In this document: piece by piece, positions 17,926 through 27,683 of the stretch
Position numbering within the stretch: position 1 is the first letter of the stretch
Layout: the number at the start of each line of letters is the position of its first letter
DNA from: Frateuria soli
GTDB lineage: Bacteria > Pseudomonadota > Gammaproteobacteria > Xanthomonadales > Rhodanobacteraceae
NCBI RefSeq assembly: GCF_021117385.1
Contig: NZ_CP088252.1
Location: forward strand, 2,046,001 to 2,110,000
Direction of reading: 5' to 3'
DNA length: 64,000 bases
Translations under genes and position numbers: made by a program
Notes under the pieces: generated by a model
Told to the model about the DNA's origin: nothing
The model's database searches: none
The model's input: only the letters and a program-made list of their open reading frames with translations

Positions 17926-18912
17926 TTACTTCTTCGCGAACAGGTGCTCCACGCCACCGCGCTCCTCGCGCAGCTCCTTGTCGGTGGCATCCATGCGGGC
18001 GCGCGAGAAATCGCCGATTTCCAGGCCCTGCACGATCGTGTACTTGCCGTCCTTGCAGGTCACCGGGTAGCCGTAGATCACGCCCGGCGCGATGCCGTAG
18101 GAACCGTCCGAGGGGATGCCCATCGACACCCAGTTGCCCTCTTCCGTGCCCAGCGCCCACGAGCGCATGTGGTCGATCGCGGCCGAGGCGGCGGAGGCGG
18201 CCGACGAAGCACCGCGGGCCTTGATGATCGCCGCGCCGCGCTGCTGCACGGTCGGGATGAAGTCGTTCTCGTACCAGGCCTGGTCGACCAGGCTCAGCGC
18301 CGGCTTGCCGTCCACGGTGGCGTGGTGCAGGTCCGGGTACTGGGTGGAGCTGTGGTTGCCCCAGATGGTGACCTTCCTGATTTCGGTAGTGTGCTTGCCG
18401 GTCTTCTCGGCCAGCTGCGACAAGGCGCGGTTGTGGTCCAGGCGCACCATCGCGGTGAAGCACTTCGGGTCCAGGTCCGGCGCGTTCTGCTGCGCGATCA
18501 GCGCATTGGTGTTGGCCGGGTTGCCGACCACCAGCACCTTGACGTCGCGCCTGGCGTGGTCGTTGAGCGCCTTGCCCTGCGGGCCGAAGATCGCGCCGTT
18601 GGCCTCCAGCAGGTCCTTGCGCTCCATGCCCGGGCCGCGCGGACGGGCGCCGACCAGCAGCGCGTAGTCGACATCCTTGAACGCCACGTTGACGTCGTCG
18701 GTGGCGACGATACCGGCCAGGGTCGGGAACGCACAGTCGTTGAGCTCCATCACCACGCCCTGCAGCGCGGGCAGCGCCGGGGTGATCTCCAGCAGATGCA
18801 GGATGACCGGCTGGTCCTTGCCCAGCATGTCGCCGGCGGCGATGCGGAACAGCAGCGCGTAGCCGATCTGGCCAGCGGCACCGGTGACGGCAACTCGGAC
18901 GGGGGCTTTCAT
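17926..18912 (-). CDS. mdh: Malate dehydrogenase
   Basis: A 328-residue NAD-dependent malate dehydrogenase that interconverts malate and oxaloacetate. It has the Rossmann motif [17 protein letters not shown] near residue 10, the substrate-binding [15 protein letters not shown] with two arginines, and [10 protein letters not shown]. The catalytic histidine is in [12 protein letters not shown]. The ATG at 18912 is preceded by TAGGAGTG; an upstream ATG seven codons earlier lacks such a site. The aspartate aminotransferase gene ends 61 bp upstream on the same strand, so both are probably in one transcript. Confidence 0.96.
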   Translation of the reverse strand: MKAPVRVAVTGAAGQIGYALLFRIAAGDMLGKDQPVILHLLEITPALPALQGVVMELNDCAFPTLAGIVATDDVNVAFKDVDYALLVGARPRGPGMERKDLLEANGAIFGPQGKALNDHARRDVKVLVVGNPANTNALIAQQNAPDLDPKCFTAMVRLDHNRALSQLAEKTGKHTTEIRKVTIWGNHSSTQYPDLHHATVDGKPALSLVDQAWYENDFIPTVQQRGAAIIKARGASSAASAASAAIDHMRSWALGTEEGNWVSMGIPSDGSYGIAPGVIYGYPVTCKDGKYTIVQGLEIGDFSRARMDATDKELREERGGVEHLFAKK

Positions 18913-18973
18913 CACTTCACTCCTAAGGTTCAAGAGGTGGACGTGCGGCCCACCAAGGCAGGTAATCGAAAGA

Positions 18974-20173
18974 TCAGGAAAGTTCGGCGAAGAATTCCTG
19001 GATGCGCTTCAGGCCCGGCTCCAGCTGTGCAGTCGGGCAGGTGTAGGAAATGCGCAGCGAATGCGGCTCGCCGAAGGCCGAGCCGGGCACGCAGGCCACG
19101 CCCTTGGCTTCCAGCAGCGCCGCGCAGACGTCCACGTCGCTGTTGATCGGCATGCCGTTGTGCGACTTGCCGAAGGCGACGGAGATGTCCGGGAATGCGT
19201 AGAACGCGCCCTGCGGGCGCGGACAGACCACACCGGGGATCGCACGCAGCGCGGCGACCACGATGTCGCGCTTGGCGGCGAACTCGGCGCACCTGGCCTG
19301 CGGCACGTCCTGCGGGCCGCTGAAGGCCGCCACCGCGGCGGCGGTGATCACTTCGGGCACGCTGGTGATGTGGTTGGAGTTGAGCGTGGTCACGGCCTTG
19401 GCCACGACTTCAGGCCCCGCCAGCATGCCCACGCGCCAGCCCGGCATGCCGTAGGTCTTGGATACCGAATCGACGAACACCAGCCGCTCGCGCAGTTCCG
19501 GCCGGGCGAACACGAAGTTGTGGTAGCCCAGCCCGTCGAACACCATCGAGTTGTAGATGTCGTCGGTGATGATCCAGGTGTCCGGATAGCGCACCAGCAC
19601 GTCGGCCAGCGCGGCGATTTCCCCGGCCGTGTAGACCATGCCGGTCGGGTTGGACGGGTTGTTGAACAGGAACACCTTCGGCTTGCGCTTCAGGGCTTCC
19701 TCGAGCTGTGCGGGCGTCAGCTTGTAGTTCTGCGTCGACGGGCACGGCAGCACGTTGATCCTGGCGCCGACGATGTCCGCGATGTCGCGGTAGGTCGTCC
19801 AGTAAGGCGCGGCGAAGCAGATCTCGTCGCCCTCGTCGAGCAGCGCCTCGGCCAGGTTGTAGAGCACCTGCTTGGCGCCGATGCCGATGGAGAGGTTCAT
19901 GCGGCCGTAGCCGGAGAAGCCGAGCGCCTCGATGTGCTTGAGGAAGGCATCCAGCAGCGGCTCGGCGCCGCGGTTGCTGCCGTACTGGCCCGAGTCGTGG
20001 CCGAGCGCCTCGCGCGCCGCGGCGTAGACGTGCTCCCCGGGCAGGAAGTTGGGCACGCCGATGGAGAAGCTGATGATGTCCCTCCCCTGCGCCTTCAACT
20101 GCTTGGCCTTCTCGGCGATGACCATGATCGCGCTGGGTTTGGCGCGACCGACACGCTGGGCGAGCTGGGGCAT
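18974..20173 (-). CDS. PLP-dependent aspartate aminotransferase (class I)
   Basis: A 399-residue class I/II aminotransferase. The PLP lysine is in [15 protein letters not shown]. Other landmarks are [12 protein letters not shown], the PLP-phosphate and ring contacts around [11 protein letters not shown], and the carboxylate-binding arginine in LRISYT. It most likely exchanges amino groups between aspartate and 2-oxoglutarate, giving oxaloacetate that Mdh, encoded directly downstream, converts to malate. Substrate preference is inferred from family resemblance and this pairing. Start ATG at 20173. Confidence 0.9.
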   Translation of the reverse strand: MPQLAQRVGRAKPSAIMVIAEKAKQLKAQGRDIISFSIGVPNFLPGEHVYAAAREALGHDSGQYGSNRGAEPLLDAFLKHIEALGFSGYGRMNLSIGIGAKQVLYNLAEALLDEGDEICFAAPYWTTYRDIADIVGARINVLPCPSTQNYKLTPAQLEEALKRKPKVFLFNNPSNPTGMVYTAGEIAALADVLVRYPDTWIITDDIYNSMVFDGLGYHNFVFARPELRERLVFVDSVSKTYGMPGWRVGMLAGPEVVAKAVTTLNSNHITSVPEVITAAAVAAFSGPQDVPQARCAEFAAKRDIVVAALRAIPGVVCPRPQGAFYAFPDISVAFGKSHNGMPINSDVDVCAALLEAKGVACVPGSAFGEPHSLRISYTCPTAQLEPGLKRIQEFFAELS

Positions 20174-20310
20174 GGCTTCCTCGGGGAATCGGGAGTGAGG
20201 TAACCGGCGGATTTTAGCACGCGGCCACAGGCCGCTTGGCGGCGAGCGGCCCTCGTGTCGGCCGGACGCGATGGTGGCCCGTGCGCCGGCGCCCCCATCC
20301 GCCTTTCGGG

Positions 20311-20340
20311 CGCCTTCCCCCGCGGGACGGGGGAAGGCGG
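20311..20340. repeat. GC-rich hairpin between cyclophilin and aminotransferase genes
   Basis: GCCTTCCCCCG and CGGGGGAAGGC arms flank about 5-6 nt, close to the 3' end of the cyclophilin gene (stop at 20347). It probably acts as its terminator. Confidence 0.6.
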
Positions 20341-20346
20341 GCTGTT

Positions 20347-20856
20347 TCAGCCGCGCTGGTCGAGCGTCTGGTTCCATTCCTTGATGCGGTCGGCCTGGGC
20401 AGCCATCAGCGCATCGACGTCGCCTTCGATGGCGACGCGCTCGATGGTGTCGCCCTGGCGGATCGCGTTGACCACCTTCTGGTCGTCGCCACTGACGACT
20501 TCGCCAAACACGCTGTGCTTGCCGTCCAGCCACGGGGTCGGGCCGTGGGTGATGAAGAACTGGCTGCCGTTGGTGCGCGGGCCGGCGTTGGCCATGGACA
20601 GCACGCCCGGCTTGTCGTGGCGCAGCGAGGGATGGAACTCGTCCTCGAACTTGTAGCCCGGACCGCCGGTGCCGGTGCCCAGCGGGCAACCGCCCTGGAC
20701 CATGAAGTCGTTGATGACGCGGTGGAACGACAGCCCGTCGTAATAGCCGCGGCGGGCCAGGTTGACGAAGCTGGCGACGGTCACCGGCGCCTTGTCCTCG
20801 TGCAGTCGCAGGTGGATCGGGCCGCGGTTGGTCTCGAGCGTGACGTTGATGGTCAT
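20347..20856 (-). CDS. Cyclophilin-type peptidyl-prolyl cis-trans isomerase
   Basis: A 169-residue PpiB-type cyclophilin catalysing proline isomerisation during folding. Family motifs are [14 protein letters not shown] with the catalytic arginine, [12 protein letters not shown], and [12 protein letters not shown]. It has no signal peptide, so it is cytoplasmic. Length is close to E. coli PpiB (164). Confidence 0.95.
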   Translation of the reverse strand: MTINVTLETNRGPIHLRLHEDKAPVTVASFVNLARRGYYDGLSFHRVINDFMVQGGCPLGTGTGGPGYKFEDEFHPSLRHDKPGVLSMANAGPRTNGSQFFITHGPTPWLDGKHSVFGEVVSGDDQKVVNAIRQGDTIERVAIEGDVDALMAAQADRIKEWNQTLDQRG

Positions 20857-20928
20857 GGCAATCCCTTGGGACGTGGCGAAAGGCCGGCAAGGATAGCGCA
20901 GCGGCCAGCCGCCGCCCGTGAATCGTCG

Positions 20929-22614
20929 TCAGTGCCCGGCCGGCGCTTCGGCGCTGCGTGCGGCGGCAGGCGCCCGGACAGGCGCGCCCTGCAGCAGCTG
21001 GTGCAGCTTGAGGTAGACCGCGTTGGTCCAGCCGAAACCGATCACGTTGGTGGTGTAGCCGGCGGTGATCCTCACGTCCGCGTTGCCCTTCACCATGTTG
21101 TATTTCTCGCGGATCGTGCCGTCGTGGGCGAAACCGTTTTCCACGGTGCGCATGAATTTCCTGGCCAGTCGTCGCGCGTCGCCATGGAACCCGTAGATTT
21201 CCAGACCGGAGATCGCCAGCCAGTGGGTGGGCGCCCAGCCGAACGGCTCGTCCCACTGCGCGCCGCTGCTCAGGTCGTCCATCGACAGCCCGCCCTTGCG
21301 CTCGAACACCGCCAAGTGCTTGTCCAGTGCCTCGGCCTGCGCCCTGGAGGCGAGCCCGGCCCACAGCGGCCAGTAGGTGGTGACGTAGGGCTGTTCCGAG
21401 GATTTGCCGCGGGCGAAGTCGTAGTCCATGAACATGCCGCGCTGGCCGTTCCACAGGTACTTGTCCATTGCGCTCTTGCGACGCGCCGCGGCATCGGCCC
21501 ACTGCTGCGCCTCGCCCACTTTGCCCAGTTGCAGGGCCAGATCGTGCAGGTCGCGCTCGTAGCGGTAGAGCAGGCTGTTCAGGCCCACGCCAGCGTAGTG
21601 GTGGGTGGTGCCGCCGTAGGGACCGAAGTGGAAGTTGGTGTCGAAGCCCGACTCGCGCATGGCGCGGTCGCCCAGGTAGTAGTCGGCGCTCAGGCGGTAG
21701 CCCCTGGCCCAGGCGCCGGCACAGACCGCAGACGCCTGGATGTCGCAGCTGGCGGTCTTGAGTTTGACCGCCTCGGCAGCGTCCGGGTGTTCGGAGGCCT
21801 TCACCAAGTAACCGGGGTCCTGCTTCGGATGCGCCAGCACCCACTCGATCACGCCCTGGTAGTACGCGCTGCCGTGCATCTCCGGCACTGGCCCGGCGCC
21901 CAGGTCGAAGTAGCGCGCCAGGCCGGTATCGCCCGCGCGGTGCTCGGGCCGCGTCCAGATGTGGTAGTTGGCCACCACCAGCGGATAGGCACGAGCCAGC
22001 CAGGCGTGCCGTTCGGCCTCGTCCTTGAAGGCGCCGGGCGCGGCCAGCACGTCGGACACCATGCGGCTCAGGAACGGCGGCTGCGAGCGGGTCAGGTAGT
22101 AGGTGCGGTTGGCGTTGAGCACGCCGCCGTAGTGCTCGACCTCGAACAGCATGTTGTCGGTCATGTCGCGCGCCAGGTCGTCGCGGTGGCCGGCGAGCAG
22201 GCCGAGCTGGATGAAGTAGCTGTCCCAGCCGTACATCTCGTTGAACTGGCCGCCGGGGACGACATACGGCCTGGGCAGGTAGAGCAGCCCCTCGGCCGGC
22301 AGTGCCGACGGCATCAGGTCGCCCAGCTTGCCGATGCGCCTGGGCAGCGTGCGCACCTCGACCCTGCAGCGCCTGGCGACCTCGTCGATGCCGGCGGGCT
22401 TGTCGATGCCGGCCGGCAGGTAGAGCACCGGACGCGCGTCCATTTTCGGATCATGCAGCGCCGAGCAGTCCTCCAGCGACCGCGTGAGCGTGTCCCAGGC
22501 CTTGTGGATATAGGCCTGGGTCCTCGCCGGGCTCGGCGTCGCGGCGCCGGCGGCGGTGGAGAGCACCAGCGCCGTGGCGCCGAGCAGGGAAACGATCCGC
22601 GGACGGGTCTTCAT
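20929..22614 (-). CDS. treA: Periplasmic alpha,alpha-trehalase, GH37
   Basis: A 561-residue glycoside hydrolase family 37 enzyme that splits trehalose into two glucose molecules. Signal peptide to about residue 24 (STAAGAA). Both family signatures are present: PGGQFNEMYGWDSYF and QWDEPFGWAPTHW. Length is close to E. coli TreA (565). The ATG at 22614 is preceded by AGAGGAAG. It lies 255 bp downstream of the GH65 gene on the same strand. Together with the broken lacI and receptor genes it marks a trehalose-use locus. Confidence 0.95.
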   Translation of the reverse strand: MKTRPRIVSLLGATALVLSTAAGAATPSPARTQAYIHKAWDTLTRSLEDCSALHDPKMDARPVLYLPAGIDKPAGIDEVARRCRVEVRTLPRRIGKLGDLMPSALPAEGLLYLPRPYVVPGGQFNEMYGWDSYFIQLGLLAGHRDDLARDMTDNMLFEVEHYGGVLNANRTYYLTRSQPPFLSRMVSDVLAAPGAFKDEAERHAWLARAYPLVVANYHIWTRPEHRAGDTGLARYFDLGAGPVPEMHGSAYYQGVIEWVLAHPKQDPGYLVKASEHPDAAEAVKLKTASCDIQASAVCAGAWARGYRLSADYYLGDRAMRESGFDTNFHFGPYGGTTHHYAGVGLNSLLYRYERDLHDLALQLGKVGEAQQWADAAARRKSAMDKYLWNGQRGMFMDYDFARGKSSEQPYVTTYWPLWAGLASRAQAEALDKHLAVFERKGGLSMDDLSSGAQWDEPFGWAPTHWLAISGLEIYGFHGDARRLARKFMRTVENGFAHDGTIREKYNMVKGNADVRITAGYTTNVIGFGWTNAVYLKLHQLLQGAPVRAPAAARSAEAPAGH

Positions 22615-22869
22615 GGATGGGCTTCCTCTTGCGGTAAGCGAGGTGGCGCTCGATGAACGCCACGATAGTGCAGCGGGCCTGTTCTGGCCCGGGCCGCCAA
22701 GCCTCGTGGAAGGACGAGTGCCACGAGCCGTCCCTGACCGGCGATCCGATGTCGGGTCGGCATGGGGTGGCCCTATGCCTTTGCTGCCCGAGGCAGCCGC
22801 GGGAATGCCCCCGGACACCATCGGGATGGTCCGTTCGTGCCCATGGGGGTTTTCGGTAGGACCCACGAT

Positions 22870-25119
22870 TCACGGCAAGGCCTTGCGTACCAGTCGCGCC
22901 TTGCCATCGGCACCGCGTTCGACGTGGATATCGAAACGCCGACCGCGGAAATGCACGCCCTTGAGCGTCAGCCCGCTCCAGCCCGGCGGCAGCACCGGCG
23001 GGTACTTCTCGCTCAAGCCCCCGTCCTCGATGCGCAGGCCGGTGACACCGTAGAGCATGCTCTGCACGAAGCCGGCCGAGGTAGCCAGGATGTAACCGGC
23101 GTTGTTGGCCGCCGTCTCGGTGCGCACGTTGAAGGGAGGCTTGAGGAAGCCGACCAGGTTGCGCTCGATCCACTCGCCGGCGGCCCCGGCATCGCCCAGC
23201 TCCGCGGCACCGACGGCCAGCATCACCATCATCATCTCGTTCGGGTCGTCGCCGTGGCTCTTGAGCGCCTGCAGCTGGAACTCGAAGTCGTTGCGGCGCA
23301 CCTGTGGCGACATCGGCAGATCGAGGTTCGGATACATCAGCCAGACCAGCGAGGAACCCATCCAGGTGATCTTGTCGTGCGGCACCGACTTGTCGAAGTC
23401 CAGGTGGCGCTGCTCGCCCTCGTCGAATGGGATGTACATCTTCGAGGCGATCTCGCTCCAACGCGGGTCCGCCCTGGCCCCCACCACGCGCGCCGCCTTC
23501 ACCGCGATCTCGAGTGCCTTGCGTGCAGCGGCGTTGGTGAAGGAGTCGTTAGGCACGTCGTTGTAGGCCTCATCCGGCGAGGTGACGTGGTGGATCTCGT
23601 AGCGGTCGTGTGCCTGGTCGTAGGTGACGCGGCTGGTCCAGAAGGTGGCGACGCCTTCCAGCACCGGCCAGGCCTGCGTCTTCAGCCACGCCTCGTCGCC
23701 GGTGGCGAGGTAGTACTGCCACTGCGCGATGGCGATGTCGGCGTTGACGTGCACCTCGCGGTAGACCTCGTAGGCGAAGTGCGGGGTGACGTCCACGCCG
23801 GTCTGCGGATCGGCCTCCCACGGAAACATGGTGCCGGCCACGCCGTACTGGCGGGCGCGGGCGCGCGCCGGTTCGGTGGTGCGGTCGCGGAACATCACGA
23901 TCGGTTTCGCGCGCTCCGGATGCAGCAGCAACAGCGCCGGGAACACCCACGAGTCGCTGTCCCAGAACGCGTGCCCCGCATAGTTGGGCGTCAGCGCGCA
24001 GGCACCCATCGGCCAGGCGGTGCCGACCGTGGAGTTGGACAGCAGGTAGTAGAGGTCCGAATGTACCGCCTTCTGCACGGCCGGATTGCCGTCGATCACG
24101 ATGTCGGACTGCCACAGCCGGTGCCAGGCGTCCTGGTGGTCGGCCAGCAGGCGGTCGAAGCCAGTCTTGCGCGCGGCGACGGCCAGGGCGAGCACGTCCT
24201 CCTCGTCGCCCCAGCCTTCGCGCGAGAGCGCCAGGTACTTGGTGAAGACGTAGCGCTGGCCCCTGTGCAACGTGGCAGTGATTTCCAGCGAGAGCTTGGT
24301 GGGGGTCCGCTCGAGCTTGACCGTGTCGGGCAAGAGGCCTTGCGGCAAGCCGATCGCAGCCGCCTCGGCCATGCCCAGCCCGTGCTGCGCCCTGCCCTTC
24401 AAATGCAGCGTCAGCGCCTTGCTGTCGCCGCCGCTGGAAAGCACCTGCGTGTAGCCCGGATACCAGACCGGCGCGCGGTCGGGCGTGGGCACCGGCTTGT
24501 TGTCCAGGGTCTGCCCGCTGGCGATGACCGCCGCGATCATTTCCTCGCCGCCCATGCTGGCGATCGGGAAGCGCGGCTGGTGCCCGGACCAGAGCCTGAT
24601 CGGGAAACTGAGCTGCACCGGGCCGTCGAACTGCGGGGTGATCGCGATCTGCGTCGCCGCCAGGTGCGGCGAGGCCTGGCTGACGAAGGTGGTCACCTGG
24701 ATGTCGCTGGCCTTGCTGGCGTACGCGAAGCGGTAGCGCGTGGTCAGCGTGGCGCCCTGCATGTCCAGCGTCTGCGCGTAATCCTGGAAGATGCCCGCGT
24801 CCAGCCGCGTGCGGTTGAGCCAGCCGCCGCCCGGGTTGTAGTCGATCTCGCTCCAGCCGGGAATCGCCGCCGGGCGCGAGATGTCGCCCGGCTTGTAGTC
24901 CATGAACGCGACCATGTACGCGGCGTTCGGCTCGGTGCCGCGCGGCGAGGTCATGGTGGAGAAATAGCCGTTGGCCAGGTAGCTCGGGAAGTAGCTGCCG
25001 AAGTCCCTGGCCGTGGCGGTGAACAGGAAGCCCGGATCGGTGGCGAAGGCCGGTGCGGTACCGACGACCAGCAGCAGCGCGCACCGGAACAGGAAGGCAG
25101 GCAGTCGAGCGGCTTTCAT
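22870..25119 (-). CDS. Secreted GH65-family hydrolase (acid trehalase type)
   Basis: A 749-residue protein with signal peptide (to about residue 26, GTAPAFA). It has the GH65 layout: an N-terminal beta-sandwich domain to about residue 300, an (alpha/alpha)6 barrel, and a short C-terminal sheet. The substrate-binding block NYAGHAFWDSDSWVFPALL and the catalytic-acid region HHVTSPDEAYNDVPNDSFTN correspond to the GH65 WD and PDE motifs. Family members hydrolyse or phosphorolyse alpha-glucosides such as trehalose and kojibiose. Secretion and a GH37 neighbour favour hydrolysis of trehalose or a related alpha-glucoside. ATG at 25119 follows GGAGGTG. Confidence 0.85.
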   Translation of the reverse strand: MKAARLPAFLFRCALLLVVGTAPAFATDPGFLFTATARDFGSYFPSYLANGYFSTMTSPRGTEPNAAYMVAFMDYKPGDISRPAAIPGWSEIDYNPGGGWLNRTRLDAGIFQDYAQTLDMQGATLTTRYRFAYASKASDIQVTTFVSQASPHLAATQIAITPQFDGPVQLSFPIRLWSGHQPRFPIASMGGEEMIAAVIASGQTLDNKPVPTPDRAPVWYPGYTQVLSSGGDSKALTLHLKGRAQHGLGMAEAAAIGLPQGLLPDTVKLERTPTKLSLEITATLHRGQRYVFTKYLALSREGWGDEEDVLALAVAARKTGFDRLLADHQDAWHRLWQSDIVIDGNPAVQKAVHSDLYYLLSNSTVGTAWPMGACALTPNYAGHAFWDSDSWVFPALLLLHPERAKPIVMFRDRTTEPARARARQYGVAGTMFPWEADPQTGVDVTPHFAYEVYREVHVNADIAIAQWQYYLATGDEAWLKTQAWPVLEGVATFWTSRVTYDQAHDRYEIHHVTSPDEAYNDVPNDSFTNAAARKALEIAVKAARVVGARADPRWSEIASKMYIPFDEGEQRHLDFDKSVPHDKITWMGSSLVWLMYPNLDLPMSPQVRRNDFEFQLQALKSHGDDPNEMMMVMLAVGAAELGDAGAAGEWIERNLVGFLKPPFNVRTETAANNAGYILATSAGFVQSMLYGVTGLRIEDGGLSEKYPPVLPPGWSGLTLKGVHFRGRRFDIHVERGADGKARLVRKALP

Positions 25120-25137
25120 CGCACCTCCGGGGAGAGG

Positions 25138-25179
25138 AAAAAAGCGCCTGCGCCCCCGCGAAACGGCGGGCGCAGGCGA
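25138..25179 (-). terminator. Strong terminator behind the truncated TonB-dependent receptor
   Basis: On the minus strand the arms CGCCTGCGCCC and GGGCGCAGGCG, with a loop of about 12 nt, are followed by TTTTTT. It begins 29 bp after the receptor stop codon. It shows that the receptor fragment was once the end of a separate transcription unit. Confidence 0.85.
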
Positions 25180-25207
25180 TCCTGGGGTAGGAACAGGACA
25201 GCTCTTC

Positions 25208-25564
25208 TCAGAACAGGTACTTCACTTGCAGATTGACCTCGCGGCCTTCCAGCGGACGGGCCAGGATCACGCCGGTGGTGCCGGCAGCCGAACCGAAGAT
25301 GCGCGAGTTGCTCTCGGTCAGGCCCAGCTCGTTGGTCATGTTGGTGCCCTGCAGCCGCACCTGCCAGCTCTGCTGGATGTTGGCGACCACACCGAAGTCC
25401 CAGGTGTGGCAGCAGCCATCGCCCGCCGCCGGGTTGGTGTAGGGCAGGCACGAGCGATTGTGCGAATAGTGGCCGTCCAGGTAATTGCCGATCAGCCGGA
25501 ACTTCAGGTTCCCGGTCGGGCTCCATGCGGTGTTGACGTTGATGCCCTTCGAATCCGAGCCGTA
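25208..25564 (-). pseudogene. C-terminal fragment of a TonB-dependent receptor
   Basis: 118 codons reading TYGSDSKGINVNTAWSP through to the outer-membrane terminus VNLQVKYLF and a stop. The segment has the alternating beta-strand pattern and the LQGTNMTNEL block of TonB-dependent receptor barrels, but the plug domain and most of the barrel (normally 700-900 residues) are absent. At its 5' end it runs straight into a GGTGCG repeat and then, in another frame, a lacI start. No start codon or ribosome binding site serves it. The neighbouring GH65 and GH37 genes suggest that it once imported a trehalose-related sugar. Confidence 0.85.
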
Positions 25565-25642
25565 GGTGCGGGTGCGGGTGCGGGTGCGGGTGCGGGTGCG
25601 GGTGCGGGTGCGGGTGCGGGTGCGGGTGCGGGTGCGGGTGCG
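25565..25642. repeat. Tandem hexamer (GGTGCG)13
   Basis: Thirteen uninterrupted copies of GGTGCG (78 bp), the only simple tandem repeat of this size in the window. On the minus strand it codes His-Pro repeats in the lacI frame and Thr-Arg repeats in the receptor frame. It sits exactly at the junction of two gene fragments. Confidence 0.97.
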
Positions 25643-25775
25643 GGCGATAGTCCATCGCCGCGAGCACTTTTTCGCGCGCGGGGCCACGCACGTTCGCTTC
25701 GTCGTTGAGCACGCGGGAGACGGTCTTGCGCGACACCCCCGCGGCGCGTGCCACATCCTCCACGCGTATCCGCAT
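25641..25775 (-). pseudogene. N-terminal fragment of a LacI-family regulator
   Basis: 45 codons from an ATG at 25775 give a complete LacI-type helix-turn-helix headpiece: VEDVARAAGVSRKTVSRVLN followed by VLAAMDYRP. In intact LacI proteins this continues NPAAR and a periplasmic-binding-protein-like core of about 270 residues. Here it continues into His-Pro repeats and then an unrelated frame. The core is missing, so the fragment could at most bind DNA poorly. It probably encoded the repressor of the trehalose genes. Confidence 0.88.
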
Positions 25776-25850
25776 GGCGCGTCCCGCATCGACAACCGGT
25801 GGCGTCGGACTATGCGTGCTGCGCCGCGCGTGCACAAGCGGCGGCGGGCG

Positions 25851-27683
25851 CTATGGCAAGTCGAGCGCCGCGTGCGTGAGAGCCTGCCCGCCGCGCGGAC
25901 GGCCTGCCGGCGTGCGGATGTCGGCCGGCCACGGCGCACTGCCCTGGAGATGCGCCCACAACCTGTCCAGCGCGGCGTAGCCGTAGGGCAGCAGCGGCAA
26001 GTGTCGCTCGCCGAAGCCGGGCAGCGGCAGGAACGCATCGAAATGCTGCGCGTGCGGCACCTTCCAGTACAACGGATGGCGACCTTCGGCGCGCAGCCAG
26101 GCGACGTAGGGCTCGGAGGTGAAGGCAGTCGGCAGCAGGCCGTCGCTGGCACCGTGCACGACCCACAGCGGAAGATCCGCACGCGGCATAAGCGCGACGG
26201 TCGCATCGATGCCCGCGTGCAGGGCTTTCGAGGTGGCGTCGGTGCCCGTCCAGAGCGCACGCAGGCACTGCTCGCCGACCAGCGCCGGATCGGCCGAGCG
26301 GTCGGTGCCGCCGAACAGGCCGATGCCGTTGCCGGGCGGGATGCCGGCGCTGTCCGACCACCAGGCCGCGCGTGTCGTCGCATCCGCCACGCCGGGCGTG
26401 CCGTCAGGTCTGGTGGCGGCGTAATGGAAGCCGCAGGGCATGTCGGCCGGCCCTCGGCGCAAGTACGCCGAGGCGTAGCCGGCGCCGATCGCACGCCACA
26501 GATCGAACGCGGTGGAGGTCGCCGCGACCTGCATGGCCGGGTCGCTCCAGCCGGCGGCACGCAGGTGGCCATAGGCTTCGGCCGCCTGCGCCGCGAGCGT
26601 GCCGACCTTGATGAGTCCCTGCGCGTGCAGGCTGGCGCAGCGCTGCGCCCAGCCCCTGGTCATCGGCGCGCGGGCGAACGGCACCGTGTCGAAGCGGGCG
26701 TCGCTCAAGGCGCAAGGCAGCCAGAGCGCCGCCTCGGTGGCGTAGTCATAGAGTTTGCGGCCCTGCCCCGCCAGCTGCACGTTCGGTTCCAGCGCGACCA
26801 CGCCATCGAGCAGCTTGTCGTCATCCAGACCGGCGGCTTGCAGCACCGCGCCGCCGCCGTTGGACAGGCCCGTGGCGATGATGCGCGTGTTCTGCGGCGT
26901 GAACGGCGCCTGGTCGGGATAGGCGCGATCGAGCATCGCCAGCCCGAAACGGGCCGCCTGCAGCACGTGACGGCCCCAGTCCGCTTCCGGGTTGTCGCCC
27001 GAGTGCAGGTGTTTGACCGCGATGCCGGCGTTGGCCGGCAGCGGCGGTGGCATGAACTCCAGCGGTGCCTCGCCGCGCTTCGCGCGCCGGCCGTCCAGCG
27101 CAACGCCGCTGTCGTCGGCATAGTCGAAAAAGCCGCTGCCGGCACCCTTGTCGGTGTAAACCACCGCGCAACCTTTCGGCAGGCCCCAGGCGCCGGCCAG
27201 CGCGATCGCGCCGTAGATGCCGCGCGAGCCGGACGATGCGGTGACGACCAGGCATCGCTTGTCCTTGTCGAACCGGTCCGGCGCCTGCAGCAGCAAGCGG
27301 TGGGGCTGGTGCGCGCCAGGTATCCACGCGAACGCCTGGTACTCGCGTCCCGGCACCATCGGCACGCCGCCGTAGACCTGGCCGTAACCGCCCAGCCGAC
27401 CGAGGTCGGCGATGCCCTTCCAGCTCATCTGGATCGCGCGCCGGCGCAGTTGCGCCGCGGAGGGATCGGCAGGATCGTCGAACCCCACCGGCGCCCCCGC
27501 CAGGCCGGCCAGTCCCAGACCGGCGCTGAGCAGGTCGTCATGGTCGCGATGCGTGGTGACGCGCACCGCGCCGGGTACGAAGTCGAGGGACGTCATGGCA
27601 GGCTCCACCGCCGCGGCGTGGGTGCCGCCGGCGGCCAGGGCCGGCAGCAGCAACAGGGGCAGGCGCTTCAGGAACGCGTTCAT
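25851..27683 (-). CDS. 3-hydroxybutyrate-oligomer hydrolase, secreted
   Basis: A 610-residue protein of the D-(-)-3-hydroxybutyrate oligomer hydrolase family, which cuts short 3-hydroxybutyrate oligomers to monomers. A signal peptide (MNAFLKRLPLLLLPALAAGG, cleavage near residue 24) places it in the periplasm or outside. Family blocks are WKGIADLGRLGGYGQVYGG, VVTASSGSRGIYGAI and VYTDKGAGSGFFDY. The catalytic-serine box GLSNG is in ATGLSNGGGAVLQAAG. Start ATG at 27683. It is divergent from the response regulator gene and opens the inferred PHB locus. Family assignment is firm; location is from the signal peptide. Confidence 0.9.
   Translation of the reverse strand: MNAFLKRLPLLLLPALAAGGTHAAAVEPAMTSLDFVPGAVRVTTHRDHDDLLSAGLGLAGLAGAPVGFDDPADPSAAQLRRRAIQMSWKGIADLGRLGGYGQVYGGVPMVPGREYQAFAWIPGAHQPHRLLLQAPDRFDKDKRCLVVTASSGSRGIYGAIALAGAWGLPKGCAVVYTDKGAGSGFFDYADDSGVALDGRRAKRGEAPLEFMPPPLPANAGIAVKHLHSGDNPEADWGRHVLQAARFGLAMLDRAYPDQAPFTPQNTRIIATGLSNGGGAVLQAAGLDDDKLLDGVVALEPNVQLAGQGRKLYDYATEAALWLPCALSDARFDTVPFARAPMTRGWAQRCASLHAQGLIKVGTLAAQAAEAYGHLRAAGWSDPAMQVAATSTAFDLWRAIGAGYASAYLRRGPADMPCGFHYAATRPDGTPGVADATTRAAWWSDSAGIPPGNGIGLFGGTDRSADPALVGEQCLRALWTGTDATSKALHAGIDATVALMPRADLPLWVVHGASDGLLPTAFTSEPYVAWLRAEGRHPLYWKVPHAQHFDAFLPLPGFGERHLPLLPYGYAALDRLWAHLQGSAPWPADIRTPAGRPRGGQALTHAALDLP

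Noticed and set aside
25116-25835. A protein with a His-Pro repeat tract linking a DNA-binding head to a tail
   Set aside because: The tail after the repeat is the receptor fragment read in the wrong frame, so this is a by-product of the junction and not a designed fusion.
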